From contig CAJINV010000005.1 in NCBI GenBank assembly GCA_905178155.1, positions 104,254 to 168,253 on the forward strand: DNA of 64,000 nt, written 5' to 3'. A model generated the notes under the pieces. That model did not search any database and was not told where the DNA came from. It was given only the letters and a program-made list of their open reading frames with translations. This document shows positions 1 through 11,100 of the stretch, one piece after another (position 1 is the stretch's first letter; every line of letters begins with the position of its first letter). Both the position numbers and the translations under genes were made by a program. This stretch comes from Amoebophrya sp. A120 (taxonomy: Eukaryota; Sar; Dinophyceae; Syndiniales; Amoebophryaceae).

Positions 1-879
1 TGCTACCCGCTCTCGTCCGCTGCTCTTGTCGGTCCTCTTGGCGGGCGGCTCGCCGGAATTCTCGTTGGCAAACTGTCCGCATTCGGCTGCACTGGTCTGA
101 AGTCTGTCTTCCTTGTTCGAGGTCGCAGTACGTATTGCAGTTGATCGAATAGTCCCCGAGGAAGATGTTGCGCTATCACCAGTTCTAAAAGCCACGCTCC
201 CTGCTTGAAGAGCGATCAGGGCAATGCCTGGACCCGGGAGGCCATCAATGTCGCCTTTGTTGTAGTTAAAACGAAAGCACTGCGTCCTTGGACTGGCAAA
301 AGCTGTGGTGCTGGCAAAACAAACTTTGAGAGGCAACCATACGTCGTTGGTCTGATCTTCTGTGCCCTGTGCGGCAAATTGGTAGAAGAATGATGCGCGG
401 CTTTGGAACGGAGCCTTTTCCAGCTTAAGGTTGGGACATATCTCCGACAGCTGCTGCACGACCCACGCGCACCCTTTTTCGGAAGTGAAGTGTGCTTGTG
501 AAACCGACTGGCCGATTTCTGGCATGCGCCGCTGCCTATCGACCACCCACGGTTCCTCGCATCGCTGTTTTTCGCTAGCACCAAACAGACAAGGAGATTC
601 CACCATATCGCCAGCACGCGGAGAACCAGCAGCAGACCGGTCAAGTGGTAGCTGCTTCTGGCGTAGGCGCCACGGAGCAGGCTTTCGGACACCGAGAAAA
701 TCGGCCATCCCTCTGTACTCCTCCGGGTAGTATTTGCTGGGCCTCGACGGGATATTTCTTGGGCGCGCAGAGCTTGTTGCCCATTTGTCAAATTCGCGGG
801 AGCACCGTAGGCCGAGCCGTCGCACATATGCCCTTGCCTCTTCAAAGGGCAGTCGAGGGATGCGCCTCATGTAGACCAT
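1..879 (-). CDS. PHINT-like integrase-repeat protein A, 3' end outside the window
   Basis: An open frame runs from an ATG at 879 to the left edge with no stop, so the C-terminus is missing. Residues about 10-65 form one copy of the phage-integrase-repeat unit (PHINT_rpt-type), recognised by LPFEEARAYVRRLGL, then SSARPRNIPSRP, then YYPEEYRGMADFLG. After a loose linker comes a domain with KGCAWVVQQLSEICPN, APFQSRASFFYQF and VWLPLKVCFAS. The same order of motifs occurs in the downstream neighbour at 1248-2762, which supports this frame over the overlapping alternative frame at 216-845. In related protist proteins the second domain has a restriction-endonuclease-like pattern. Here the positions where I expect the acidic and lysine residues look degenerate, so activity is doubtful. 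Function is unknown, and the family name comes from recall of the motif. Confidence 0.6.
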   Translation of the reverse strand, partial: MVYMRRIPRLPFEEARAYVRRLGLRCSREFDKWATSSARPRNIPSRPSKYYPEEYRGMADFLGVRKPAPWRLRQKQLPLDRSAAGSPRAGDMVESPCLFGASEKQRCEEPWVVDRQRRMPEIGQSVSQAHFTSEKGCAWVVQQLSEICPNLKLEKAPFQSRASFFYQFAAQGTEDQTNDVWLPLKVCFASTTAFASPRTQCFRFNYNKGDIDGLPGPGIALIALQAGSVAFRTGDSATSSSGTIRSTAIRTATSNKEDRLQTSAAECGQFANENSGEPPAKRTDKSSGRERVA

Positions 880-1247
880 CTTTGTCTAGAGGGGGATCGT
901 AAGTACCATCACTTGCCTGCTAGTTGTACTAGTAGTACGCCGTTCATTCTATAAAAGGCACATCCAAATTTCCTCAACAATTTTTCTCTGCAAGTGAAAC
1001 CAAGTACAGTAATTAAGTACTCCCACTCGCTTCAACCCTCCGCGGAGAACCAGGCGAAACTTATGGCTCACACTCAGCAGTCAAATCAGCATAGAACCCT
1101 CTCATCGTTTGAGTCACACGTGTTGGGCAAGTAACGCATGTAAACCGGCGCCAAAAGCCACGTAGGCAATCAATATATCGGATTCGCCGATCGCATTGAT
1201 GCTGCTGGATACTGGAAAATAAAACAGGGAGATGAAGTATTCCAACA

Positions 1248-2762
1248 TCAGTATTGCGAAAAGATTTCTTTCGCGCGCAAAACTGCAGCTACATTACTCT
1301 CCGAAGTGGAAAAATCTAGGTAGAATTCCAGTTGCCGTTCCTGCAATTTTCGTGTCGATTCGCGTCGTGGTGAAACAGTAGGCGGATACAGGCAGAGACT
1401 CATGAGTCCGGAAGAAAGATCCCCTCTTCGTGCAAGGCAGGACTTGAGCTCGCACCGCGGAAGCAGCCAGGCACCCCTCAGCTCGATATTACACACCGCA
1501 GCTGCTGCACTTGCATCCGCGTGTTCTCCTCCAGACTGTCCAGTAGTTTTGTCTTTGTCATCCTGCTCGTTGTGGCTGTGATGAAAGATGACCAGGAAAT
1601 CTGGAGCCTCATCAACGCAGAGGGGAACCGCGCGAGTTCGTCCTGTGATTGTGGGGCACGAAACATTTTTTGTTACCGCGACCCGGTAAGCAGGCACGTC
1701 ACGCTTCTCGCCAACCCACTTGTTTTGCAAGACGCGATGAATCACAGTTCTCCCGTTTATTTCTAATCCGCAACCAAACTTGGAAAATGAACTTCCTTGC
1801 AGGTCCCAATCGCACTTGCGGTAGAGAAACGCGTCCAACTGGCGGAGAAGAAGGTAAGCGACACGAGCCTTGATGGAGAGTGCGCCTAGTGTTGCTGTCA
1901 GCTCTGCGAAGTCGCACGCCTTGCTGGAATGGTCTCTCCACATATCAGGTAAAGTTTTGATGATGTCTGCCGCTGGATGGAGGTCAAGCTTCCGGATGTA
2001 AACTGAACCAGACGGACATTGGCTTTGTGTCTTTATGTCGATATGAGAGGTCGTTGCAGTGTTGGACTCGACGCCCATCAACTCGCACTGTAGCGCCAGA
2101 TAGAGGGAGAGAACTGGTACTCTGTCACGAACAGACTCCGACATAATGACGCGATGGAAAATGAATGCAGCGTTGCGCCTCTGACGGTAAGTTGGTGCCG
2201 TAGCGACCGACAGGCGCAGAGGCAACCACCTCTTTGTTTCCGACTTCGCCCCCTGGAGGTTACTCGACAGTGGGTATTCCGGCCGCGGCAATCGCTCCGC
2301 TTCACTACGGTCTCGAACTCGAAAATAGAGCGTCGCCTGCAAGTTGAAGGGAGCCCGGATCACTTCGACATCTGGGTGCAGCTTCTCAATCTTGTCCAGC
2401 AAAATCGCGATCCCCTCTTCGCGGACGCTCCAGGCATTGCACCGTTGTCGGGGTAGAGAGTCGAAGTCTCTTGGGTAAGACTTGCGCCATCCCGCAATTC
2501 TAGTCGATTCAAGCCAGTCCTTTACCCCTCGCCAATGCTCGCGATACGTGAGTTGTGGGCTCGATGGAATGGAAGATGGACGCGCGCCGCTTGTGGTCCA
2601 CTTCACCCAGTCGAGCCACGTATTGAGTTTTAGTGATCGCGCGTATTCGCGTGCCTCCTCGAAACCAAGAAAACGCCTGTGAACGCCTCGTCGCCGGCGG
2701 GGCAGAGAGAGACGCGGCCGCGGCTGTACGGCAAGGGTCGCTGCCTTCAGCCTAGTGGTCAT
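1248..2762 (-). CDS. PHINT-like integrase-repeat protein B
   Basis: A frame of about 504 codons from the ATG at 2762 to a TGA. The frame is open further upstream but only from non-ATG codons, so 2762 is the likely start unless a 5' exon exists. Residues about 29-86 are one integrase-repeat unit (FLGFEEAREYARSLKL, SGARPSSIPSSP, YREHWRGVKDWLE). A domain follows with REEGIAILLDKIEKLHPD, FNLQATLYFRV and RWLPLRLSVATAP, matching the same segments of the gene at 1-879. A possible second copy lies near residues 295-410 (VIHRVLQNKWVG, DFLVIFHHSHN). The two genes sit head to tail about 370 bp apart and look like a tandem duplication. The protein is basic. Catalytic residues of a nuclease are not evident. 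Confidence 0.6.
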   Translation of the reverse strand: MTTRLKAATLAVQPRPRLSLPRRRRGVHRRFLGFEEAREYARSLKLNTWLDWVKWTTSGARPSSIPSSPQLTYREHWRGVKDWLESTRIAGWRKSYPRDFDSLPRQRCNAWSVREEGIAILLDKIEKLHPDVEVIRAPFNLQATLYFRVRDRSEAERLPRPEYPLSSNLQGAKSETKRWLPLRLSVATAPTYRQRRNAAFIFHRVIMSESVRDRVPVLSLYLALQCELMGVESNTATTSHIDIKTQSQCPSGSVYIRKLDLHPAADIIKTLPDMWRDHSSKACDFAELTATLGALSIKARVAYLLLRQLDAFLYRKCDWDLQGSSFSKFGCGLEINGRTVIHRVLQNKWVGEKRDVPAYRVAVTKNVSCPTITGRTRAVPLCVDEAPDFLVIFHHSHNEQDDKDKTTGQSGGEHADASAAAAVCNIELRGAWLLPRCELKSCLARRGDLSSGLMSLCLYPPTVSPRRESTRKLQERQLEFYLDFSTSESNVAAVLRAKEIFSQY

Positions 2763-3663
2763 GCTTGCGTCGTCGTTCCGTTGCGGTCCGTACTTGCGAG
2801 GCCACGACCCGGCAATCCAATCAAAACACAGTTTCCCGAACAAGTAGATGCTAAAATCTGCAACGCACAAGGCGAACGCTGTTCCAAAATCAGAACTATC
2901 TATCTTTTTCGTCGCACCGCACGCGACACGAGCCGACAGGTATAACGATCTTCCACATGTTCGTTGATCTTTTTTGGAGTAGCCACACCAGACCGAGCTT
3001 CCGCGTATTTCTTCCCGTGCTCGTGCATATTAAAATACGCTCTGATTGCAAAGTCATTCCTTCTGTCTTCCTCGACTGGACTCCTCCGCGAATCCGTATA
3101 GTGAGCCGTGTTGGAGCTTTTCTGCTCTCATACATGCCATTCGCAATGGAACTACCGAGGCCCCATTCGCATTCATATTCCCCTTGCCCTTCACTCCTTT
3201 CACGGTTTACAAAATGATAGCACACTTGGTATCGAACAAAAACCAGCTTCTAAGTGAAGCGATACTAGGTCGTTGTCGTTATGGCTTCGATTCCATCTGA
3301 CTTAATCACTGCGCATTTGTTCAAATTTTGGTTTTCATATCATCTTATAGTGTTTTTGCATACGAGCAAAGCTGCGGAAATGCACAGCAAGTCGGCTGGT
3401 AAAGCCAACGGTGTAGTATTCATCGGGGTCTGTCAGTACATACGGAACGATCGACACACTTCTCGTCCATCAGTTAACTTCGTATCACGGAGGTCAGCAG
3501 CAGAAGCAGAAGCACTCCGACGAGAGGGCGAAAAATACAAACACAGAAATACCGGGCACTGTAGAAGTGATGGGTACGTAGCGTAAGAGGCAACCAAATC
3601 AAATGCACTTAAATGAATATTTATATCCAGAAAAAGTCAATGATCGTGCGGTCACCCGCATGT
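2763..3663. other. intergenic stretch
   Basis: This holds the upstream region of the integrase-repeat gene at 1248-2762 and the downstream region of the channel gene. A 109-codon minus-strand frame (2896-3225) lacks any recognisable domain and looks like chance. I see no RNA gene or repeat. Confidence 0.5.
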
Positions 3664-6600
3664 TCATATCTCCTCCAAATCATCAAAGTCTCTGGCGAGC
3701 TTCGTCAAACTTGCTCGGTCCACCCCCTTTTCTTCCTTTTTCTCGTGGTGGTGGTGATGGTGTTTGTGGTTCGGATCATCCGAATGATGATGGTGGTGGT
3801 GGTGATGCTGACCGCTTGTTTTGCCGCCCCCATCTGCCGCCTTCCCCTCCGAAATCGTGGCTGACTGCTTCGACGCGGGGTCTTTTTCACTCAAAGTGAA
3901 AGAAACACTTTTCGGGGACACGCCCTCTTCCTTCTTCGGAGCGGGTGGCGGGTGGTATGACGGGTTCTTCTTGGTAAAAGAGTGGGGTGGTGGGTGGTAT
4001 TCTTCGGTCTTTTGCGCAGACGCCGTGTCTATTTCATCCGGAGCCCCTGTTTTGGAAGATGAAGACGCAGGAGCGTCGCCCGGTTGCGGCGGCGGGTGGT
4101 AGGAGGGATTCTTCTTCGTGAATGAGTGCGCCGGTGGGTGGTAGTCTTCGGCCTTCTTTTGCACGGTCCCAGCAGCAGGATCTCCATCTTCAAGCGCACT
4201 TGTTTTCGAGGATGTAGCAGCAGCAGCACCACTTCCGACCACACCGTCCTTCGGCGACTGTGGCAAGATGATCGGCGTGGCTATTAGCCCCGGTTTCGTC
4301 TTTGCCTTCAAACTGCTCCGCGTGTTGGCTGCGGTGGATTCCGCAGAGGGCGGAAGTTGCACCGGTGTGTGCATCAACCCCCTTTTCACCTTCGGTTTGG
4401 ACCAGCCCTGCATCGGTGGATCGGCTTCAACAACCGCAGGCTCTACTACGGTAGCAGGAATCGGGTCCGGATCCAAGGCTGGCACTACTTCTGGGAGTAC
4501 TTCTTCCTCAGGTACCGCCGCACGCTCTTCTTCTTCCACTTGTTCAAGCGCTTTCGGCCGCTCCCACCCGTCCATCTCTGTCGGCGGCGCGAACGCTTCC
4601 CCGGACATGATCGGATCTGTGGACGCGTCCGCAGGTGGCGGCTTCTCTTGCTCCCCCTCGGGCTTGAACTTCGGTGTCACCGGTCTGCTGCGGACCAACA
4701 GCTCTTCCGCAGCCTGCTGCTGTGCACTACTAGTAGTGCCATCGTTATTCTGCGCCGCTGCACCTACTGTCGTTCTTTCGAATCCGAAGCCGAAGAAGTC
4801 ACTCATCTTGCTCGTGAAATCCACCGAATTTCTCGTCTCCTCACCCACCACCGCCCGCAGGATTGTCTGCAGCGCTCCCTCGATCCCGTTCAGCCGCAAA
4901 TTCAAGTGGTTGATCTGGCCGCTGACCTCGTTCAATCTCTCCGTAATCTTTTCGTTCGACGCGTTCATCGTCTCCGACAGCTGCTGCGCCTGCGCCGCAG
5001 ACATTTTCTGCCCAGGTCGGACGAACCCCGCGGTAGGCACAACCGCAGCAGTCGGCGACCCTGAAGGCGACGTTTTTCCGTGCGATGCTGACGAGTGAAC
5101 GTGTTTCCTCTTGTCCTTCGGGTTCACACCGCTGGGCGCTGTCATCTTCTCGTGGTGAATCCCCGCCGAGGGCCCGCTTCCGCCATCCCCGCCGGGGCTG
5201 TGACCTCCACCCCCTCCACCACCGAAATGCGTGTCGTCGTCGTGGACCGCGTGCTTGATTTCCATCATTTCCTTCCGGATTACCGGCACGTCCCGAACCA
5301 ATTTCAAAATCCGCTCCAACTCGATCGGTCTCGCGGACGTGACACATTTCACAATCTGCGTGCAGAACTCATCGATGGAAATCTTCCCGCCGCCGTCCGT
5401 ATCCAACATCTCGAATAACGATTCTGGATCTACCGTTCCCATGATGAAGGACAGTTCATTCTTCAAGTCTTCATTAGACTCCAACCCGGACACCATTTCC
5501 TCCTTCGTCAACTCCCCGGATTGATCCTCGTCGAACAGCTCAAACATCGCCCGCAATTCCGGCATCATGCGCTGCAGCCTCTCCGCTTTATACGCCAATT
5601 GCACTTCCTTGTCCGCCTCGGCCTGCGCGATCGCACCCTCGACGATCACGGCGGTCACGAGGTTCATCAAGGCGATCGAGACGATCAGGATGAAGGCCAT
5701 GAAGAATAATGCAAGAGCCGGTTCCCGCTTGATCAAGGGGAGATAGATCGCCCCCGCGGAATCGAGCGTCACGAACTGCACGAGAGTGACCATTATGACG
5801 AACAAGCCGGAAAAGTTATTATCCACAATGTGCAACAATTCCGCGTCGTCCAAGTACAAATCCCGGTTCTTCGTGATCACCTCCGCCGCCAAAACCGCAG
5901 ACACATACATCAATAGGAAGATCAACACCACCGTGTAGGACATCGTGGTCGCGGACGTTAACAGCCCCCTGACCAACATCCAAAGAGACCGGAACGCGAT
6001 CAGAAGTCTCACCGCCCTGGCCAGTCGAAGTAACCGGAGCACGCGCAACACCAATATCGGCCCCAGTTCGTCAGGGGAATGGGAAAACATGATGGGTAGA
6101 AACCAATTCGCCAAAATCCCGACACCTACCAAAACCGCGTCGAACATGACCCAGCCGGATTTCAGGCACCGCCACCCGAAGGCGTAGAAGCGAAGCCAGA
6201 GCTCGAACGAGTAGATGACCAAAAACAAATGTTCCAAAACGACAAAAGCCGTCGTGTCTTCGTTTTTCACCTCCGCCTGCGTTTCCCACCCGATCGTGAC
6301 GGAATTCACTAAAATCACGAACCCGATGATCAAGTCGAATTTCTGCGTCAGCAGCAACTGCTGTGCGTAGATCCGCCCTTTTAGCCAGTAAATCGCGAAG
6401 TCGCCGGTGAACTTCGTCTTGTGCTGTCGCCGTTCCGCGGCGGCCAGCAACTCGTCCGCATCCTCCAAATCCAGCGCCCCGACCTGTTTTAGCGATAACC
6501 CCTGGTCCTGGACCGCCTGTTCAAGCACACGCTTGTCCGTCGTCATTGCGCGCGAGAGGGAGGGAGTACTACTTTTGTTCCCCCCGAGCCGGCTCTTGCC

Positions 6601-7050
6601 GCTGTCTCCCAACAATGCCGCGGTGTTGCCCCGCGTCAGAATTGCTTTCGGGATATTGGTCTCCTCCTCGTCCTTGATTTTGACCACCTCCCCGTCCGGG
6701 CCGATCACCTCGTGCTGCGACAGATGGGACGGTTTTTCCGCGTGCGACGGTGCGGAGCCCAGTAACCCCGCGAGCAGCCCCTCGCCCGCGTGGTGCGGGT
6801 GGGAGTCCTTGCTTTCGCCGTCAAGGTCGCTGGGTCCTCGTTTCGCAAATTCCTCGTCCTGGAGCTTTTTCAGCGCCGTGGCCTCCGCCTCGGCCTTCAG
6901 CTCAGAAAGCCGCTTCTTCTGGTCCCCGGGCGACATCACCGTGGGGTGGTAGTCTGGCGGCTCCAGGCTGCGGGGCTGCGTTTTCTTGCGCTGCATCCCC
7001 GGGACCGCGGGGGGCCCGGTCTCCGAAGCGCGCCCCATCCACATTGTCAT
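3664..7050 (-). CDS. single-domain voltage-gated cation channel with EF-hands
   Basis: One uninterrupted frame of 1,128 residues from the ATG at 7050. A single six-helix ion-transport domain spans residues about 212-470. The S4 segment (about 333-353) carries arginines at every third position (VLRVLRLLRLARAVRLL). The pore loop near 419-432 reads TLVQFVTLDSAG, with an aspartate where related single-domain channels have an acidic selectivity residue. Four subunits would be needed for a pore. Two canonical EF-hand loops follow (DEDQSGELTKEE, about 502-513, and DTDGGGKISIDE, about 547-558), so calcium feedback is likely. The long acidic, proline-rich tail ends with two near-identical YHPP/SFTKKNPSYHPPP repeats and a histidine-rich run. 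Single-domain layout with EF-hands recalls the EukCat channels of algae. Whether it passes sodium or calcium cannot be told from sequence. Confidence 0.85.
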   Translation of the reverse strand: MTMWMGRASETGPPAVPGMQRKKTQPRSLEPPDYHPTVMSPGDQKKRLSELKAEAEATALKKLQDEEFAKRGPSDLDGESKDSHPHHAGEGLLAGLLGSAPSHAEKPSHLSQHEVIGPDGEVVKIKDEEETNIPKAILTRGNTAALLGDSGKSRLGGNKSSTPSLSRAMTTDKRVLEQAVQDQGLSLKQVGALDLEDADELLAAAERRQHKTKFTGDFAIYWLKGRIYAQQLLLTQKFDLIIGFVILVNSVTIGWETQAEVKNEDTTAFVVLEHLFLVIYSFELWLRFYAFGWRCLKSGWVMFDAVLVGVGILANWFLPIMFSHSPDELGPILVLRVLRLLRLARAVRLLIAFRSLWMLVRGLLTSATTMSYTVVLIFLLMYVSAVLAAEVITKNRDLYLDDAELLHIVDNNFSGLFVIMVTLVQFVTLDSAGAIYLPLIKREPALALFFMAFILIVSIALMNLVTAVIVEGAIAQAEADKEVQLAYKAERLQRMMPELRAMFELFDEDQSGELTKEEMVSGLESNEDLKNELSFIMGTVDPESLFEMLDTDGGGKISIDEFCTQIVKCVTSARPIELERILKLVRDVPVIRKEMMEIKHAVHDDDTHFGGGGGGGHSPGGDGGSGPSAGIHHEKMTAPSGVNPKDKRKHVHSSASHGKTSPSGSPTAAVVPTAGFVRPGQKMSAAQAQQLSETMNASNEKITERLNEVSGQINHLNLRLNGIEGALQTILRAVVGEETRNSVDFTSKMSDFFGFGFERTTVGAAAQNNDGTTSSAQQQAAEELLVRSRPVTPKFKPEGEQEKPPPADASTDPIMSGEAFAPPTEMDGWERPKALEQVEEEERAAVPEEEVLPEVVPALDPDPIPATVVEPAVVEADPPMQGWSKPKVKRGLMHTPVQLPPSAESTAANTRSSLKAKTKPGLIATPIILPQSPKDGVVGSGAAAATSSKTSALEDGDPAAGTVQKKAEDYHPPAHSFTKKNPSYHPPPQPGDAPASSSSKTGAPDEIDTASAQKTEEYHPPPHSFTKKNPSYHPPPAPKKEEGVSPKSVSFTLSEKDPASKQSATISEGKAADGGGKTSGQHHHHHHHHSDDPNHKHHHHHHEKKEEKGVDRASLTKLARDFDDLEEI
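3743..3812 (-). repeat. histidine-codon repeat in the channel C-terminus
   Basis: Two histidine runs separated by SDDPNHK are encoded by CAC/CAT repeats near the end of the channel gene. They may bind metal ions or reflect replication slippage. Confidence 0.7.
3940..4145 (-). repeat. coding repeat, two copies of the YHPP-SFTKKNPSYHPPP unit
   Basis: Two in-frame copies, about 60 residues apart, of a unit reading roughly E-D/E-YHPP-A/P-HSFTKKNPSYHPPP. The high nucleotide identity between copies suggests a recent local duplication in the cytoplasmic tail of the channel. Confidence 0.75.
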
Positions 7051-8151
7051 TTCAGAAAGATCGATGAGATTTTTCGGCTTGTTCTTCGAAGTAATGTAGC
7101 AAATTAAGCAGACAACCACGAGGAGTACTGAGATGCTTGGTAAATTGCAAATGTCCGCATACCGAAAGAAAATAATCCTCTCGAGAGATATAATTTTTCT
7201 GTGCGTGTTGAAGAAGGCTCTGCGCAAGAGCAAGCGACAGTTACGACTCTCAACGAAAACGATATGTAGCAACGACGAGTCTATTTTTTAGAAAACGATC
7301 ATGATACGATCCAACGAATCTTCGATAGCCCTGCATCTGCTCCTGCGCCTGCCCAGCGCGTCCCAGAGATTGCTATAAACGACAAGAACATGTGCGATAG
7401 GCGTAGGTAGTTCCAGTGCGGTGGAAAGCAGCAGCGTCTCTCTTACGCGATACTAAAGCGTTCGAAGCGATCCCTGATAAAAGGTCGTATGAGAGAGGAT
7501 ACTTACTAGGAGGGCCCTGATGTTGTAAGGTAGAAGGATCCTGAACATCTATGATGATGACCACATTCGTGAGATAAGGCATTAACCTTTCTTGATCAGT
7601 ACCGACATTTTTTCTCTGTCTCTGACTGCAAGGTCTAGCTGCAAGTTCGAGCAGTTTACATGAAGTCGACCTATCTCCGGAGTACTTAGAACACAGAGTG
7701 AAATCAAACTTTCTCGCGGGGAGTACAGTACTGCTTCTTCATGGAGAAATATAAACAAAAAGACCAGCGGTGCGGCTTTCCCGCAGTCTGAATGGAACCT
7801 GATGAGTCCTCCTGTGTATGAAACTTAGACTTATTCAAGAAAGGCCGCTGTGAAAGCAGCTTGCAAATAATCTCTCTGTCCAGTTTATTTTTGCCTGTGT
7901 CGAAAAGTTCTTTGAGAATCTTTTGAGAAGACCTCGAAACACAACTCTTCTTGACCAATGTGTAATATCTTTCTCTTCCGAAGAACGCAAAATCGTCCGG
8001 AGAACTTTCGCGATTTTTGCAGGAATTTTTGTTAATAGTTTTATCAAGTCTGACACCAAGTTGATAGATTGATACGTTGGCTTCCAAGTTCGAAGAAGCT
8101 GGCATTCATGCGCCCCGCCGATTAATGCGATACTCCCTCCTCTGCTTTGGC
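7051..8151. other. intergenic stretch, promoter side of the channel gene
   Basis: The frame of the channel stays open upstream of its ATG to 7272 and includes a hydrophobic run, but has no earlier ATG, so I treat it as untranslated. A 133-codon minus frame at 7704-8105 directly follows the stop of the helical-repeat gene and has no recognisable domain. No RNA genes were seen. Confidence 0.5.
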
Positions 8152-11100
8152 CTACACCACCAGCGGCCGCACGTTGTCGGACTCGCCCTCAAACCTCCGC
8201 ATGAAGTCCCCGACCTGTTCCCGCAGCTCCGGGTCCTGCTGCTCAATCGGCACACGGAGCAGGCAGGTGCCGGTATCCCTGCCGGTTCCGAGAGAGATGC
8301 GGCGCTTCGTCGCGGCGTCGGCTTCCGTCAGCTCCGCGAGGAACGAGAAAGTGAAAATCAGCAGCCGCCGTGCCGGCGCGTCCTTCCAGTCTTGGTCAAA
8401 CCGGCGGAGGCAGAAGGAAAGCTCCTCGCAGCCGCCGTATTTGAGGAACACGAGCCCCCGGTTGTCGCCCTTCGCGAGGAGGAGGCGAAGGACCTGGGAT
8501 GGGAAGTTTGTAAGAAATAGATTAATTTTGAATTTTCTATACGTGGCGCAATTGGCCTGCACCTGCTATGAAAAAGGAGTTGGCATGCTAAATCAAATTC
8601 ATCACGCACTGTACCTTCAATATGTCCACGGAGCAGTCCGCGTGCATGGGGTGCGCCCGGATGAGCCGCAAGCACCGCTGGATCATGAGGTATTTCATCA
8701 TCTTGCCACTGATCACGTCGTCCGTTTGTATCCCCTGCAGCAACCGGCAGGCGTAGATCACCACGTCCACGCTGCGTTCGTACTGAACGAGAATCTTCCC
8801 ACAAATCGTCTTGATCAAGTCCATCTCCGGCTCGAATTCAATCACCATCTCGGGTGGGAGGCCGCTGTGATATTGTTGCTCATGGTCCTATGTGCACGAC
8901 GCCAAATCAGTGCATTGATTTGATGCAAGGATGTCCCTTTTTTCTACGGGCAAAGCTACTTTTCAACGAATACCAAAAAAATGCTATCATTTTTACCTGA
9001 GATTCTTGAGCGCCTCTAGCGTTATTCTCTCCCGTTTGCTCCCAAACGTTCGCAACGCCGCTACCGAAACCCGCATGATCTGCTCGGTACAGGCCTGCCA
9101 ACACGACTTGTCACGGCAAATGGCCTGCGTCGTGTCCAGGAGGGACAGCGAGAGCTCCACCTTCATCGCCATCTCCCACGACTCGTAGGTAACTTTGGGT
9201 ACTTTGGTCGACCGCTGGTGATGACCCTTCTTCTTGCTCGCGGACCCTTGTTGCGCACCGGCGGAGGATTCTATGCGAGTTAGATACAGTTAAGTTGTTG
9301 GGGGCACATCATCGATCAGAGACGAGTCATTCCAGGAGCGAAGAACGAACAACAGAAAAAGATTTAGAAAATAAAACGACTTACTGCTCGTCAACATGGT
9401 CCCCTGCGTGGAGGAGTGCTGCGTTCTTTTCCCGCTCGGGCTACTCAAGGACTCTTGGTCCCCGCCCGCCTTCCCTGGCGAATTGAACGCCGCACTGGAG
9501 GAGCAAACCCGGTCCCACGAATCAAACAGAGACGCGAGCATGTTGTTCGGAAGCGACCCGATTTTCTTCGTGTTATTCATGAACAAAGTCGCCGAAAGCG
9601 CGTCGGGGTCGTCAAACATCTCCGAAACGCGCGTGTCCAGCTCTTTCACGGGCGACACGGCGACAACCAAATCCTCCAAGCCTTCGACCTCAAATTGCGA
9701 GTGCGACCCGGCCATGCTGGTGACGATCTTCGCCGCGGCTTGCTTGCTCGGGGAAGCTTTGGGAAGCTTGGCAGCGCCGGGGGTGGTGCCGTCTTCAGGC
9801 CTGCGGATTTTGATTATTTCGCTTACTTCAGAAAAAATTTGAGAAATTTCTGGCCCTGTAGTGGTCGTTCCTTCTCCTAACGGAATGAACAAAATGTTGT
9901 CATTCAATCTGACAGACCAAATTCCATTTGTACTTCGGCACTGCTCCCTCCTGCCTCTTGCTGTAGGTCGCGATGACGTAGGTGAGCCGGCGCAGGACGT
10001 GCGTGTACATGTCTTCCTCATCGTCCAGCATTCCTTCTGTAGCCGCGAGCTTCTTCAGCGCTACCCGCAAGACCGCGGTCGCAGACCGCAGCAACATGCC
10101 ATCTGCGAAATCTTCCTTCAGGTCCGAGAGGAACAGAAAACCTTGTTGATGTTTTCGTTTTACACTACATGATCGATGCCTCGCCCTCCGTTTGCTCGTT
10201 GAGCAAAGAAACACTCAAACATTAATATTGCTATTGCACATGCAAATATACAAAATCAGTACTGAAGTCCAGCACGTCCTTCATCAAGGGCCGGAGGTTC
10301 AGTTGTTCCATATTGGCCAGAAAGTAGTTCGATTTGAAAATCGCGGTCAACGTTTGGAAGCCCTCCTTCAGAAACGCCGTCTCGTCGCTGTGGTGCGATA
10401 CTAGATGGAACAATAAGTGCAACGCGTGATCTTCCTTGGGGACCACCTCCCCGCTGTCCCCCGCGACGTGCGTGTCCTGCTTTATCCTCCTGGGAAGCAT
10501 GATCTGCGGAATCGCCATCTCCGGCATGCACGTGCACAGTGCGCGGATCGCCCGCCAGCACCCTGTTTGCAGCGGGGCGGAGACAAAATGGTACTTGCTC
10601 GCTCGTAGTAACAGGTCGACCGAGGGTTTCTTCAAAATGGTTTCCTGATTCTCCTCGACCAAACAGAGTCTCGACATCGCATCCGCAGCCTCGCTCGCGA
10701 CGGTCTCGTGGAGCGCGAGCAGGGGAAGAACAAGGTCGACCGCGTAAAGGTCACTGTCAGAAACCTGTTGCAAGCACTGCAACGCGTCCTCCACACTAAC
10801 GAAATTCCCGCAGCCGTACTCGAGAAGGAGCTGCGCACTGGCACTGCTCTCGCGCGTCAGCGCGCTCTCTAAAGCCTCGGTCCAAAAAAGCGTGAAAAAA
10901 AACTGTTGCTTCACCTGGATGGATTTCGGTGAGCGGTCGTGTTGGGGATGGGCCAATGGACGTTTCGGACTATCAAGATTTTCCTCAGTATGATCACAAC
11001 ATAAAAAAGCATAACTTCGATTTCACCGATTACTAAGAAAAAACCGTGAAGCAGTACAAGTTCCGGCCTTCGCATTTCTGCTCCCGACACGGATAGTGCG

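Noticed and set aside
216-845. Minus-strand 209-codon frame near the left edge
   Set aside because: It overlaps the integrase-repeat frame, which is open over the whole 879 bp and matches its neighbour gene. The 209-codon frame has no domain.
7051-7272. Hydrophobic N-terminal extension of the channel
   Set aside because: It has no ATG in frame and its composition is A+T-rich like the intergenic DNA, so translation from 7050 is more likely.
7704-8105. Possible small gene of 133 codons
   Set aside because: It lies just after the stop of the helical-repeat gene, with no recognisable domain and A+T-rich composition.
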